64,000 nt of DNA from Kordia sp. TARA_039_SRF (GTDB lineage: Bacteria > Bacteroidota > Bacteroidia > Flavobacteriales > Flavobacteriaceae): assembly GCA_006383075.2 (NCBI GenBank), contig SMNH02000004.1:186001-250000 (forward strand). The letters run 5' to 3'. Each line of letters opens with the position of its first letter. Positions within the stretch are counted from its first letter, which is position 1. The notes under the pieces are model-generated. The model searched no databases and was not told the DNA's origin. It worked only from the letters and a program-made list of their open reading frames with translations. The translations under genes and the position numbers were made by a program. Below, one piece after another: positions 19,497 through 28,162 of this stretch.

Positions 19497-20780
19497 TTAT
19501 TTTAAACTTTCTAATCGTAAGGTTACTGCGTTTTTGTGTGCTTGCAAACCTTCTGCTTCCGCCATGAGTTCAATAGCGTTTCCAATGTTTTGAATTCCTT
19601 GTTGAGTAATTTTTTGAAACGTGACACTTTTTTGAAAACTTGCTAAATTGACACCTGAATAGTTTTTTGCATATCCGTTTGTAGGCAACGTGTGATTGGT
19701 TCCAGAAGCATAGTCGCCTGCACTTTCTGGCGTGTAATTCCCCACAAATACCGAACCTGCGTTTTGAATGTTTGTGGTGTAAAAGTCTTCATCTTTAACG
19801 CAGACAATAAAGTGTTCTGGACCGTATTCGTTGATTAAATCCAGCGCAATTTGATTGTTTTCTACATAAATGAGTTTAGAATTGTCAATGGCTTTTGTCG
19901 CGATTTCTTTTCGTGGCAAGTCTTCCAATTGTGTTTCTATCGCTGTTTCCACTTCCATGAGAAAGTTCTTTGAGGTTGTTACTAAGATAACCTGACTGTC
20001 CGTTCCGTGTTCTGCCTGACTTAATAAGTCGGAAGCGACAAAGGAAGCATTGGCACTTTCGTCGGCAACTACCAACAATTCACTTGGTCCCGCAGGCATG
20101 TCGATGGCAACTCCGTATTTGGTCGCCAATTGTTTGGCTACTGTCACAAATTGATTTCCTGGCCCGAAAATTTTGTACACTTTCGAAATGGTTTCCGTTC
20201 CAAAGGTCATTCCAGCCACAGCTTGAATACCGCCTACTTTATATATTTTAGTAATTCCACAGAGTTGCGCTGTATATAATATCGCTGGATTTACTTTGCC
20301 TTCTTTGTTTGGCGGAGTACACAATACAATTTCTTCACAACCTGCAAGTTTCGCTGGAATTGCAAGCATGAGAATGGTAGAAAACAAAGGAGCTGTTCCG
20401 CCAGGAATGTACAATCCGACTTTTTGAATGGCTCTTTTTTCTTGCCAACAGTGTACGCCCTGAGTCGTTTCTACCGAAACTGTATCGGTTTTTTGTACCT
20501 TGTGAAAGGAAGTAATATTTGCCTTTGCGAGAGCGATGGCGTCTTTTAATTTTGCAGAAACATTTTTTGCTGCAGCGTCTATTTCAGCTTGACTGATAAC
20601 AAAATCGTCCAACTGAACATTGTCAAAGAACGATGTGTATTTTTTGATGGCGATATCACCGTTTTTTTGGACTTCAGAGAATATTTGCGAAACCGTTTCT
20701 TCGATGTCGTCAACAGTTTGCGTTGGACGCTCCAAAATAGCTGCCCAAGTGTTCGGTTGTGGATTGAATATTTTGTTCAT
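19497..20780 (-). CDS. hisD: histidinol dehydrogenase
   Basis: HisD oxidises histidinol to histidine in two NAD-dependent steps with a zinc ion. The ATG at 20780 (MNKIFNPQPNTWAAIL) is preferred to the in-frame start at 20807: it forms a one-base TAATG overlap with the hisG stop, a sign of translational coupling. Family signatures include IQKVGLYIPGGTAPLFST, KVGGIQAVAGMTFGTETI, DMPAGPSELLVVAD, SQAEHGTDSQVI and SAGDYASGTNHTLPT. Length is 427 residues. Confidence 0.97.
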   Translation of the reverse strand: MNKIFNPQPNTWAAILERPTQTVDDIEETVSQIFSEVQKNGDIAIKKYTSFFDNVQLDDFVISQAEIDAAAKNVSAKLKDAIALAKANITSFHKVQKTDTVSVETTQGVHCWQEKRAIQKVGLYIPGGTAPLFSTILMLAIPAKLAGCEEIVLCTPPNKEGKVNPAILYTAQLCGITKIYKVGGIQAVAGMTFGTETISKVYKIFGPGNQFVTVAKQLATKYGVAIDMPAGPSELLVVADESANASFVASDLLSQAEHGTDSQVILVTTSKNFLMEVETAIETQLEDLPRKEIATKAIDNSKLIYVENNQIALDLINEYGPEHFIVCVKDEDFYTTNIQNAGSVFVGNYTPESAGDYASGTNHTLPTNGYAKNYSGVNLASFQKSVTFQKITQQGIQNIGNAIELMAEAEGLQAHKNAVTLRLESLK

Positions 20781-21637
20781 TATAAGACCATTTTTTCGAT
20801 TGGACATACTAAAATTCCTTCGGCTCCATTGGCTTTGAGTTCGTCGATGACTTCCCAGAAATCCTCTTTTTTAATCACCGAGTGCAGTGAACTCCAGCCT
20901 TTTTCTGCGAGTGGCAATACGGTTGGACTTTTGAGTACGGGTAATATTTTACTGATGGCTTCTATTTTTTCGTTTGGCGCGTTGAGAAGAATGTATTTGG
21001 ATTCGCGAGCTGTGAGTACCGATTGAATTCTAAAGCGTAGTTTTTGGAGAATTTCTTTTCGTGTATCGTCAATTTTCGGAGAAACGGCCAATACCGCTTC
21101 ACTTTTGAGCATGACTTCCACTTCTTTGAGATTGTTTTTGAAAAGCGTGCTTCCACTAGAAACAATGTCACAAATAGCATCGGCGAGTCCGATGTTTGGC
21201 GCAATTTCTACAGAACCATTGATGATGTGCAAATCGGCGTTGACACCTTTTTTGTTGAGATATGCTTTTACGGTTTCTGGATAGGAAGTCGCGATGCGCT
21301 TGCCTTCAAAGTCTTTTACCGAATTGTAAGCTTCTCCTTTTGGAATGGCAAGTGAGACTTTGCATTTGGAGAATCCTAATTTTTCAGCAATAGTAATGTT
21401 TTCGCCTTTTTCCACCAATACATTTTCGCCAATAATGGCAATATCTACCACGCCATCACGCAGGTATTGAGGAATGTCTCCGTTTCTGAGATAAAATACT
21501 TCTAATGGAAAGTTTCGTGCGGCGGCTTTGAGTTGATCTTTTCCGTTATCGATGGAAATTCCGCAGTCTTTTAAGATTTTGAGCGAATCTTCGTTGAGTC
21601 GTCCCGATTTTTGAATGGCAATTTTTAACTTTTTCAT
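20780..21637 (-). CDS. hisG: ATP phosphoribosyltransferase (long form)
   Basis: HisG makes phosphoribosyl-ATP, the committed step of histidine synthesis. The 285-residue length marks the long form with a C-terminal regulatory domain (KEDFWEVIDELKANGAEGILV) that in this family senses histidine. The N-terminal part starts MKKLKIAIQKSGRLNEDSL and contains the PRPP-binding region around DAICDIVSSGSTLFKNNLKE. It is the first structural gene of the operon and lies directly downstream of the attenuator. Confidence 0.97.
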   Translation of the reverse strand: MKKLKIAIQKSGRLNEDSLKILKDCGISIDNGKDQLKAAARNFPLEVFYLRNGDIPQYLRDGVVDIAIIGENVLVEKGENITIAEKLGFSKCKVSLAIPKGEAYNSVKDFEGKRIATSYPETVKAYLNKKGVNADLHIINGSVEIAPNIGLADAICDIVSSGSTLFKNNLKEVEVMLKSEAVLAVSPKIDDTRKEILQKLRFRIQSVLTARESKYILLNAPNEKIEAISKILPVLKSPTVLPLAEKGWSSLHSVIKKEDFWEVIDELKANGAEGILVCPIEKMVL

Positions 21638-21675
21638 AGTTGTTTGATTGCGTTCGAATACAAAAATTGGGCACT

Positions 21676-21709
21676 AAAAAACCCGCTTGATGTACTCAAA
21701 CGGGTTTTT
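21676..21709 (-). terminator. his attenuator terminator with competing antiterminator
   Basis: On the minus strand a stem forms between CCCGTTTGA (5' arm) and TCAAGCGGG (3' arm), followed by TTTTTT, just upstream of hisG. The 5' arm segment CGTTTGAG can pair instead with CTCAAGCG inside the leader peptide gene (plus 21747-21754), eight pairs with one G-U, which would prevent the terminator. A further small hairpin CTTG-CCCT-CAAG masks the leader segment. This is the four-segment plan of amino-acid attenuation. Confidence 0.85.
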
Positions 21710-21737
21710 AATATATTTTTTAAATTACTTCAATACA

Positions 21738-21797
21738 TTAACAGCTCGCTTGAGGGCAAGTATGAAAATGATGATGATGTAATTGTGTAAAAGACAT
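21738..21797 (-). CDS. hisL: his operon leader peptide
   Basis: A 19-codon frame reads MSFTQLHHHHFHTCPQASC, with five histidines in six residues. It lies 100 bases upstream of hisG between a promoter and an intrinsic terminator. As in the enteric his leader, a ribosome stalled at the His codons under histidine shortage would free the downstream segment CTCAAGCG to form the antiterminator. The peptide itself needs no function. It is too short for ordinary gene calling. Confidence 0.88.
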   Translation of the reverse strand: MSFTQLHHHHFHTCPQASC

Positions 21798-21815
21798 GTT
21801 TATTTTTTGTTGGTA

Positions 21816-21847
21816 CAAATGTAACTAATTATTTTTATTGCTTGCAA
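21816..21847 (-). promoter_or_regulatory. his operon promoter
   Basis: On the minus strand TTG (21847-21845), a 21-base spacer and TACATTTG (21823-21816) match the Bacteroidota sigma-ABfr promoter (TTG, then TAnnTTTG). The predicted start is about 10-12 bases before the leader peptide ATG. Confidence 0.7.
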
Positions 21848-21973
21848 CTATTTTTTAAAATTATTTTTCTGCATTTTATCGAAAATTTACGATTAATAGC
21901 ATTTTTTTGACTGTTTCATTGTGATATGAAAAAATGAATTCCTACTTTTAAACCATTAATAGCCAGCCCACCT

Positions 21974-22816
21974 ATGAAACATTTTTTGATTGCTTTTGTA
22001 CTTTTTTGTACATGGCTTTACTTTGGTGTTCGTTACTACGAATGCTCTGTAAAAAACCTTTGTGAGGTTCCTACAACTCCTGTTGTGGATACTATAAAGG
22101 TTATCAAAGAAATTCCTGCAAAAAAACCACTTACTTTTTTACCATTTTTAATTACTAAGAATACGGCAAACGTGTCCTTGATTGACGCTGCTTCGAATCC
22201 GTTGCAGCCTTATTATGAGTATTTAAATTCGCATCAACAGGAAGAATTGGTGGTGACTTCATTTTTTAGTAAATCGGAAAGTAGCTCCATTGCTCTTGAA
22301 CGAAATGACAGCATTCAAAAGCGCTTAGCTGATTTTGGACTGAACACAGACCGCGTGGTTTTTCAAACAAAACAAGAAGATTTTACATTTGGCGCGAATA
22401 ATCAATATGCAAAAGGATTTGCCTACGAATATCAAAAAATGTCCGAAGAACGCATGAATGCTATTGATAAAGGAATTGCTTCTAAAATTTTGTATGCAGG
22501 TTTTGGTTCAGAAACATTTAAACCAGATAATACCTTGAATGCATACGCCATTGAGTTAAAGAATTATTTGGCAAAACATCCAACTAAAAAGGTAGAAATT
22601 ATAGGACATACAGACAGTAGCGGAGAAACAGAAGCCAATATGTGGTTTGGAAAAAAACGTGCTAATAGCGTGATGGAATATTTTGTTTCACAAGGTATTG
22701 AGGCTGAAAAATTGACAATTTCGTCGAAAGGAGAAACCGCTCCAATTGCTACAAATGCTACAATAGAAGGAAGACGATTGAACCGAAGAATTGAAATTAA
22801 TATTACTAATAATTGA
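21974..22816 (+). CDS. OmpA family protein
   Basis: This is an envelope protein with a C-terminal OmpA/MotB-like peptidoglycan-binding domain (residues about 165-280). The domain shows YAGFGSETFKPDN, VEIIGHTDSSGETEANMWFG and GRRLNRRIEINI, typical for binding diaminopimelate in the wall. The N-terminus (MKHFLIAFVLFCTWLYFGVRYYEC) is a single membrane anchor or uncleaved signal. The middle, about 130 residues, has no motif I recognise. A gene with a membrane anchor follows 46 bases later and may be cotranscribed. Confidence 0.88.
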   Translation: MKHFLIAFVLFCTWLYFGVRYYECSVKNLCEVPTTPVVDTIKVIKEIPAKKPLTFLPFLITKNTANVSLIDAASNPLQPYYEYLNSHQQEELVVTSFFSKSESSSIALERNDSIQKRLADFGLNTDRVVFQTKQEDFTFGANNQYAKGFAYEYQKMSEERMNAIDKGIASKILYAGFGSETFKPDNTLNAYAIELKNYLAKHPTKKVEIIGHTDSSGETEANMWFGKKRANSVMEYFVSQGIEAEKLTISSKGETAPIATNATIEGRRLNRRIEINITNN

Positions 22817-22862
22817 CAAAATATAACGGAACTAACACTAACGAAACCAACGAACTAAACTT

Positions 22863-23429
22863 ATGTCATTTTTATTTTTAGAAAATCTTGTGCCGACAAC
22901 TGGTTGGGAATATTTTGTAGTATTCTTTATTGGATTTGGTTGTTTTTTGATTGGCTGGATTTTTGGAAAACGTAATTCAAAACGGAAGTTTGAAAAGTTA
23001 CTTGCGGCTGAAAAATCCAAAAAGAAAGAGGAGTTTATCAATACCAATTATGCACCTTCTAAAGGTGTTCGTGCTAGAAAAACGCGTGAACGTTCAGGAA
23101 AAGCAGTGGATTCAGATGCTACAACCGAAGTTGATACTGAAAATTCACCTTTGAATTTTGATAGTTTTGGTGCGGCAGATGCTTCTCAGAAAGATGATTT
23201 GAAGCGTATTAAAGGTGTTGGTCCTTATATTGAAGAAAAATTGAACGCTATCGGAATTTATACTTTTGAGCAGATTAGCAAGTTTTCTCCAGAAGATATT
23301 CAAACGGTGACGGAGTTGATTTCCTTTTTCCCAGGACGCATTGAACGCGATGATTGGAAAGGACAAGCCTCTGTTTTGAAAAAAGGTAGCGATACTGATT
23401 TTAGTAAACGATTGAGTTCTAAGAAGTAG
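22863..23429 (+). CDS. membrane-anchored helix-hairpin-helix-like domain protein
   Basis: This 188-residue protein has one membrane segment near the N-terminus (YFVVFFIGFGCFLIGWIFG, about residues 17-35), a basic Lys/Arg-rich linker, and a C-terminal domain LKRIKGVGPYIEEKLNAIGI followed by YTFEQISKFSPEDIQ. This HhH-like unit resembles the predicted flap-endonuclease-like or ribosomal L21-associated domains in many bacterial membrane proteins. DNA binding is suggested but not shown. No nuclease catalytic site is visible. Confidence 0.82.
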   Translation: MSFLFLENLVPTTGWEYFVVFFIGFGCFLIGWIFGKRNSKRKFEKLLAAEKSKKKEEFINTNYAPSKGVRARKTRERSGKAVDSDATTEVDTENSPLNFDSFGAADASQKDDLKRIKGVGPYIEEKLNAIGIYTFEQISKFSPEDIQTVTELISFFPGRIERDDWKGQASVLKKGSDTDFSKRLSSKK

Positions 23430-23510
23430 CTTTTTAGACTTTAAAATATTTAAGATTATAGTTAGCTAATTGAATGATAGCTTACTCCTTACCTAAAATT
23501 ACTTACAAAT

Positions 23511-23543
23511 AAAAAGGGAAACTTTAAGCCAGTTTCCCTTTTT
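23511..23543. terminator. bidirectional intrinsic terminator
   Basis: AAAAAGGGAAACT (23511-23523) pairs perfectly with AGTTTCCCTTTTT (23531-23543). It separates the convergent HhH-domain and prohibitin genes and serves both. Confidence 0.88.
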
Positions 23544-23561
23544 TACTATGGTTTTGTTTTT

Positions 23562-24377
23562 TTATTGATTTCCCAGAATGATTGGCAATCCGCTATCTCC
23601 TGAGCCAATTACAATAACTTTGCTGTTTGGCGATTCAGACATTTTTAGTGTTGCTTCAATTCCTTTGTCTTGCAGAATTTTATCCGTTAGTGACGCACTT
23701 AAAATTCGGTTTGCATCTGCTTTACCTTGCGCTTCAATACGTACTTTTTCTGCTTCTTTTTGTGCTGTTACCAATCTAAATTCATATTCCAACGACTCTT
23801 GCTCTTGCTTCAATTTACGCTCAATCGCCTGCTTGATGGTTGGAGGTAATTTTACATCACGAATTAAAACTCTTTCTAAAATGATATATTGATCTCCAAC
23901 AATTTTCTTCGTTTCTTCAAAAATTTCATTTTGAATGGCATCACGTTTGCTTGAGTATAATTGTTCTGGTGTGTAACGTCCCACAACACTTCTTGCCGCA
24001 CTTCGCACAGCAGGTTGTAATACTCGAGTTAGATAACTTTCCCCTTTTTCGTTGTGTAATTTTCCAAGATTGTCAATGTCTGGCATGTATTGTACAGAGG
24101 CATCCAATTTAATATCTAAACCGTTTGATGATAATACTGACATGGTTTCTGGTACTTCTTGTAAACGTGTTTCATAGTCAATCACGCGATTCCAAGGAGC
24201 AATTAGGTGAAATCCTGGGCGCAGAGCTTCTTCTTCAGAGTCTACACCATTCCCTAGCGTTTCATATAATACTGCTGCGTGACCTGCATCAATAGTAACC
24301 GCAGATTTTGCTATCGCAATAATTGCTATGATGATGATAATTAATACGGGAATTCCAATTTTGGGTAATTTGTCCAT
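23562..24377 (-). CDS. prohibitin family SPFH-domain membrane protein
   Basis: A scaffold-type membrane protein of 271 residues. One N-terminal membrane segment (IGIPVLIIIIIAIIAIAKSA) is followed by the SPFH/band-7 domain, with the prohibitin-like start AVLYETLGNGVDSEEEALRPG and RYTPEQLYSSKRDAIQNEI. A coiled coil rich in Glu, Gln and Ala follows (RKLKQEQESLEYEFRLVTAQ). Relatives form large rings in membranes and often restrain FtsH-type proteases. It appears monocistronic. Confidence 0.93.
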   Translation of the reverse strand: MDKLPKIGIPVLIIIIIAIIAIAKSAVTIDAGHAAVLYETLGNGVDSEEEALRPGFHLIAPWNRVIDYETRLQEVPETMSVLSSNGLDIKLDASVQYMPDIDNLGKLHNEKGESYLTRVLQPAVRSAARSVVGRYTPEQLYSSKRDAIQNEIFEETKKIVGDQYIILERVLIRDVKLPPTIKQAIERKLKQEQESLEYEFRLVTAQKEAEKVRIEAQGKADANRILSASLTDKILQDKGIEATLKMSESPNSKVIVIGSGDSGLPIILGNQ

Positions 24378-24507
24378 TTTTCTTTTAGTTTTTTTGTTAT
24401 TTGTTTTTTTTGTTTGTCGATTCGTTTATTCGTTGATTTGTTTGTTGTTTTGTCTATTTGTCTTGACTCATGATTCTATATTCTTGACTCTTAAATCTAG
24501 ATTCTAA

Positions 24508-26544
24508 TTAGATAAGTCCGTAATATTTTCTTAAAAACCACTCCAACGACAAGAATATCGCTATAAAAGCCAGCAAATATTTCCAATCTATCAAAGATAC
24601 GACCTTTTCGTTACTTTTTTCGATTGTTTTGAAGCGTTGATCGTTTAGTAAGATATTTATAAGGTTTTCTGGATTGTCATCAATGTGAAATGCTTTTCCG
24701 TCAGTTTTAGTTGCAATTGCTTTTAAACGCTGTGTATCTGCGTTTAAGAATTGCTTTTCAATGTCAAATTCTAAAATCTTGAAACTACCTGATTTACTGA
24801 TGTTTTTCCCTTCTGCGCGAACCGTAAATGTGTACGATGCTGGCGGCAAATTGTTTAAATCGACCGTATAAAAACCTACATTGAGCAACATGGGATAGGT
24901 TGTCGTTTCGCTTGTTTCTGTATTTTTAATGATTGCGGTGAGATTGGCATTTGCATCAAACTCATACGACGGATTGAAATATTGTGCTGTCAATTGAATT
25001 TCTCTATTCCCGTAATAGAATGATTCATAGCCTACTGTTAAGCGTTCTCTTTTTTTGTTGGATACTAAATATTGTACCAATTTCCCCAGAAACGTGTCAA
25101 ATTCTACAAAGTTTTCTTGTGCCAAAAAGCTGTTTGCGCGCCATTTCCAAATGTTTTCTCCTGCTAAAATCGCCGCACGTTTGGAATCTTCTGTATACGT
25201 TGCCAATAAAGCCGAATTCGTGGAAACTCCTGAAATGATTTGTGTCAAAATGATTTCATGCGCGACATTAAACTCCACTTCTCCAAAAGCATTTTCTAAT
25301 GGCGGATAATCCGTAAAATCTATATTTTCTATTAAAAAGTTCGTATAGTTTGGATTGAGTTGTCCTTGTACTTCTTCCGTTTCTGCTAAATCGTCTTTTC
25401 GAAAACTGGATTGTACATCGTTTAGAAAATACCAATCGGTTTGCGTTCCGGTAATAGTAAAGGTGTTTTTTTCTAAGCGTTTGATATTGTCATACACTTC
25501 TTGAAACTTCGTTGTTGGCTGATAGAGAATAACTAGCTGATAATCATTAAGTTTTCCAGAAGCTTCATTTGTTTTTAGAATATCAACACCACGTAATTCG
25601 TTGCTTTCCAAACTTTTCTTGATTGCACCTAAATCGGGATGAATGATGTCGGAAACTAAGGCAATTTTCACCTTTTGGTCAATGACTTCCACCGCGAAAT
25701 AGCGTGCATTGTTTTGGGTGTTTTTTTCGTCATCTAACGGAGTTAACGTTGCACGCAAGGTTTGCACGCCAATTTTAGTCGCGGAAATGTTGAGATTGAC
25801 TACTTTAGAATTGTCTGTCGGCGAAAATGTAAGTGTCTGACTCGCCACGCGTTTTCCATCGGCAGTTAAGACTAAATTTGTTTGCACCGTTTCGTTTCCA
25901 GTGTACGTCGCGATGACTTCTACTGGAAATTTGTTTTTTAAGTAGGCATATTTATTCGCGTTGAGCTGATCAATTTTTAAATCCACAAAAGTGGTCGTAT
26001 CGCCTGCAATGACAGGAAAAATAGGTTGTTTTATTTTGGATGATACAAATTGATAATCGTTCCCATAGGTTTGATTCCCGTCTGTAATAAGGATTGTGGG
26101 TGCAATCGCGTTTTTGTATAGTTTGTTTAGGTCTTTGAGCGCTTTGCTAATGTTCGTTTGTGCGCCCGAAAAGTCAATCGTATCACTTTCTTGTAGCGTT
26201 GATGAAAATGTGTACGAATCAATCTCGAATTTATCGTTTAATTCTTGAGAATTTTTAAGCGTTGTAATAATGTCATTTACTTTCGCATCATAGCCTAATT
26301 CTGCAATGGAAGAAGAATTATCGACGGCAATTGTTAAAATCGGTTTTTCTGTGTAATAACTTGTTTGCTTAAATTTCGGATTGATGATTAATAGCAATAA
26401 TGCAAACACACTTAAAAAACGTAAAAATGAAAAAAGCACTAATTTTTTAGTGCGTTTTTTTGTTTTGTAATAGTAATGAAATATCGCGACAAGCGCCGAT
26501 ATTACTACTGCTATACAGATATATACGATAGTTATTGTTTGCAA
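24508..26544 (-). CDS. VWA-like membrane protein
   Basis: A 678-residue protein with two N-terminal membrane segments (VYICIAVVISALVAIFHYYY and FSFLRFLSVFALLLLIINP), a von Willebrand A-type domain, beta-rich regions, and a C-terminal membrane segment (WKYLLAFIAIFLSLEWFLRK). The VWA metal site reads LTIAVDNSSSIAELG, with DNSSS where the MIDAS usually has DxSxS. The architecture resembles flavobacterial aerotolerance (Bat)-related proteins. The start is TTG, 4 bases after the upstream stop; no ATG precedes the first membrane segment. Function unknown. Confidence 0.82.
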   Translation of the reverse strand: MQTITIVYICIAVVISALVAIFHYYYKTKKRTKKLVLFSFLRFLSVFALLLLIINPKFKQTSYYTEKPILTIAVDNSSSIAELGYDAKVNDIITTLKNSQELNDKFEIDSYTFSSTLQESDTIDFSGAQTNISKALKDLNKLYKNAIAPTILITDGNQTYGNDYQFVSSKIKQPIFPVIAGDTTTFVDLKIDQLNANKYAYLKNKFPVEVIATYTGNETVQTNLVLTADGKRVASQTLTFSPTDNSKVVNLNISATKIGVQTLRATLTPLDDEKNTQNNARYFAVEVIDQKVKIALVSDIIHPDLGAIKKSLESNELRGVDILKTNEASGKLNDYQLVILYQPTTKFQEVYDNIKRLEKNTFTITGTQTDWYFLNDVQSSFRKDDLAETEEVQGQLNPNYTNFLIENIDFTDYPPLENAFGEVEFNVAHEIILTQIISGVSTNSALLATYTEDSKRAAILAGENIWKWRANSFLAQENFVEFDTFLGKLVQYLVSNKKRERLTVGYESFYYGNREIQLTAQYFNPSYEFDANANLTAIIKNTETSETTTYPMLLNVGFYTVDLNNLPPASYTFTVRAEGKNISKSGSFKILEFDIEKQFLNADTQRLKAIATKTDGKAFHIDDNPENLINILLNDQRFKTIEKSNEKVVSLIDWKYLLAFIAIFLSLEWFLRKYYGLI

Positions 26545-26548
26545 TCGC

Positions 26549-27085
26549 TTATTTTGTTTTTATCAGTTCAAAAGAGTTTAAAAAACGGTAAATACTATCA
26601 TTTCTATCTTTATCTTCTAAGCAAATTACCTGTGTTATAAACATTGAGTTTTCAACCAAATAGGCATTAATATAAATATAACCGCCTTGCATTTTTATTT
26701 TGATACTTCTGCCAGGATATCCGTTAAATTTCACCTCATGGTCAAAAACCAGAAAGCCTTTTACATTTGATACTGCACCTTTTACAGCTCCGTCCAATAC
26801 CGTTTTGTTGTATTCGTCATCCGCATCTTTGAATTGTTCTTTTGGATAATCGGAGCGAATTACAGAATATACCGCGTTGTCATCTCCAGAAGTTGGCGAA
26901 TACATAATCATGTGCATGTCCAATTCGCCCACAGCAGTTTTTACTTTTTGCACAGTTCTTTTAGGCTCTTTTGGATAGTAGGCTACAAATTCTAAGTCTT
27001 CCGCTTTGTACTTTTCCCAATTTTGTGCTTGTACTGCGCTAAAAGACAGAAAGCATACTACGATTGCTACTACAGTTTGTTTCAT
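26549..27085 (-). CDS. secreted protein of unknown function
   Basis: A periplasmic or secreted protein of 178 residues with a Sec signal (MKQTVVAIVVCFLSFSAVQAQ). The mature part starts NWEKYKAEDLEFVAYYPKEP and is a compact alpha/beta domain with YPGRSIKIKMQGGYIYINAY. The pattern (YYPKEPKRTVQKVKTAVGEL...MIMYSP) resembles small PsbP/SRPBCC-sized domains in flavobacterial exported proteins, but I cannot assign a family. It precedes the VWA-like gene by 4 bases, so the pair is one operon. Confidence 0.8.
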   Translation of the reverse strand: MKQTVVAIVVCFLSFSAVQAQNWEKYKAEDLEFVAYYPKEPKRTVQKVKTAVGELDMHMIMYSPTSGDDNAVYSVIRSDYPKEQFKDADDEYNKTVLDGAVKGAVSNVKGFLVFDHEVKFNGYPGRSIKIKMQGGYIYINAYLVENSMFITQVICLEDKDRNDSIYRFLNSFELIKTK

Positions 27086-27173
27086 CTTGTATATGTTAAG
27101 TGTTATGTTTAAAGATGTAATTCGCCTAAAATCATTCTAAACTCATTTAAAAAATGCTAGTGGCGTTGTTTTT

Positions 27174-27920
27174 TTATGTCAACATTCCTCCGTCTACGTT
27201 CAGCACTTGTCCTGTAACATAGGCTGATAAATCGCTGGCAAGGAATACACATGCATTGGCAACATCTTCTGGCGTTCCTCCTCTTTTGAGTGGAATGGCT
27301 TCTCTCCAACCTTTTACCACATCTTCTGGTAATTTACCTGTCATTTCAGTTTCTATAAAACCTGGCGCAATGACATTGCTACGAATGTTTCGAGACCCTA
27401 ATTCCAACGCTACAGACTTTGAAAATCCAATAATTCCTGCTTTGGAAGCGGCATAATTGGTTTGTCCCGCATTTCCTTTCACTCCAACCACAGAACTCAT
27501 ATTAATGATAGAACCTTTGCGTTGTTTTAGCATGGTACGTTGCACAGCTTTCGTCATGTTGAACACTGATTTTAGGTTGACTTCGATTACTTTGTCGAAA
27601 TCTTCCTCAGAAATACGCATCAATAAATTGTCTTTTGTAATTCCTGCGTTATTTATCAATACATCAATCGAGCCAAACTCTTTTAATACTTCCGCAGCTA
27701 AGTCTTGTGCTTGTTGATAATCGGCTGCGTTACTCTGATATCCTTTGGCTTTGATGCCTAATTCGTTTAATTCTTTTTCTAATGCATTTGCAGCTTCTAC
27801 AGATGAACTGTATGTAAATGCTACATTGGCTCCGTGCGCTGCAAATACTTCTGCAATTCCTTTTCCTATTCCTCTACTCGCGCCTGTAATGATGGCTGTT
27901 TTGCCTTCTAGTAATTTCAT
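27174..27920 (-). CDS. fabG: 3-oxoacyl-[ACP] reductase
   Basis: FabG performs the NADPH-dependent reduction of 3-oxoacyl-ACP in fatty acid elongation. The 248-residue short-chain dehydrogenase shows the nucleotide motif TGASRGIGKGIAE, NNAGITKDNLLMR, the catalytic Ser in INMSSVVGV, YAASKAG (Tyr and Lys) and the C-terminal FLASDLSAYVTGQVLNVDGG. These are the details of FabG rather than a generic SDR. It stands alone, away from other fatty acid genes except fabZ in the lpxC fusion at 38 kb. Confidence 0.95.
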   Translation of the reverse strand: MKLLEGKTAIITGASRGIGKGIAEVFAAHGANVAFTYSSSVEAANALEKELNELGIKAKGYQSNAADYQQAQDLAAEVLKEFGSIDVLINNAGITKDNLLMRISEEDFDKVIEVNLKSVFNMTKAVQRTMLKQRKGSIINMSSVVGVKGNAGQTNYAASKAGIIGFSKSVALELGSRNIRSNVIAPGFIETEMTGKLPEDVVKGWREAIPLKRGGTPEDVANACVFLASDLSAYVTGQVLNVDGGMLT

Positions 27921-28162
27921 ACGTATGTAATGGTTGATTTTATATAATTCAAATATACTGAGAATAGTTAGGTTTGCAATACTTCATTTTGGGATTATTC
28001 GTCATTATCAAGGGAATCGCTGCTAATAAATTCATATCGAATAGATTATAAATGTATCATAAAAATTAAGAGTTTCCAATAATTTCAAAAAAATATCTAA
28101 AATCCTGTAACAACCGCCTTGATTTCTCGTCGTATGAGACAAATCAAACAAAAAATAAAAAC

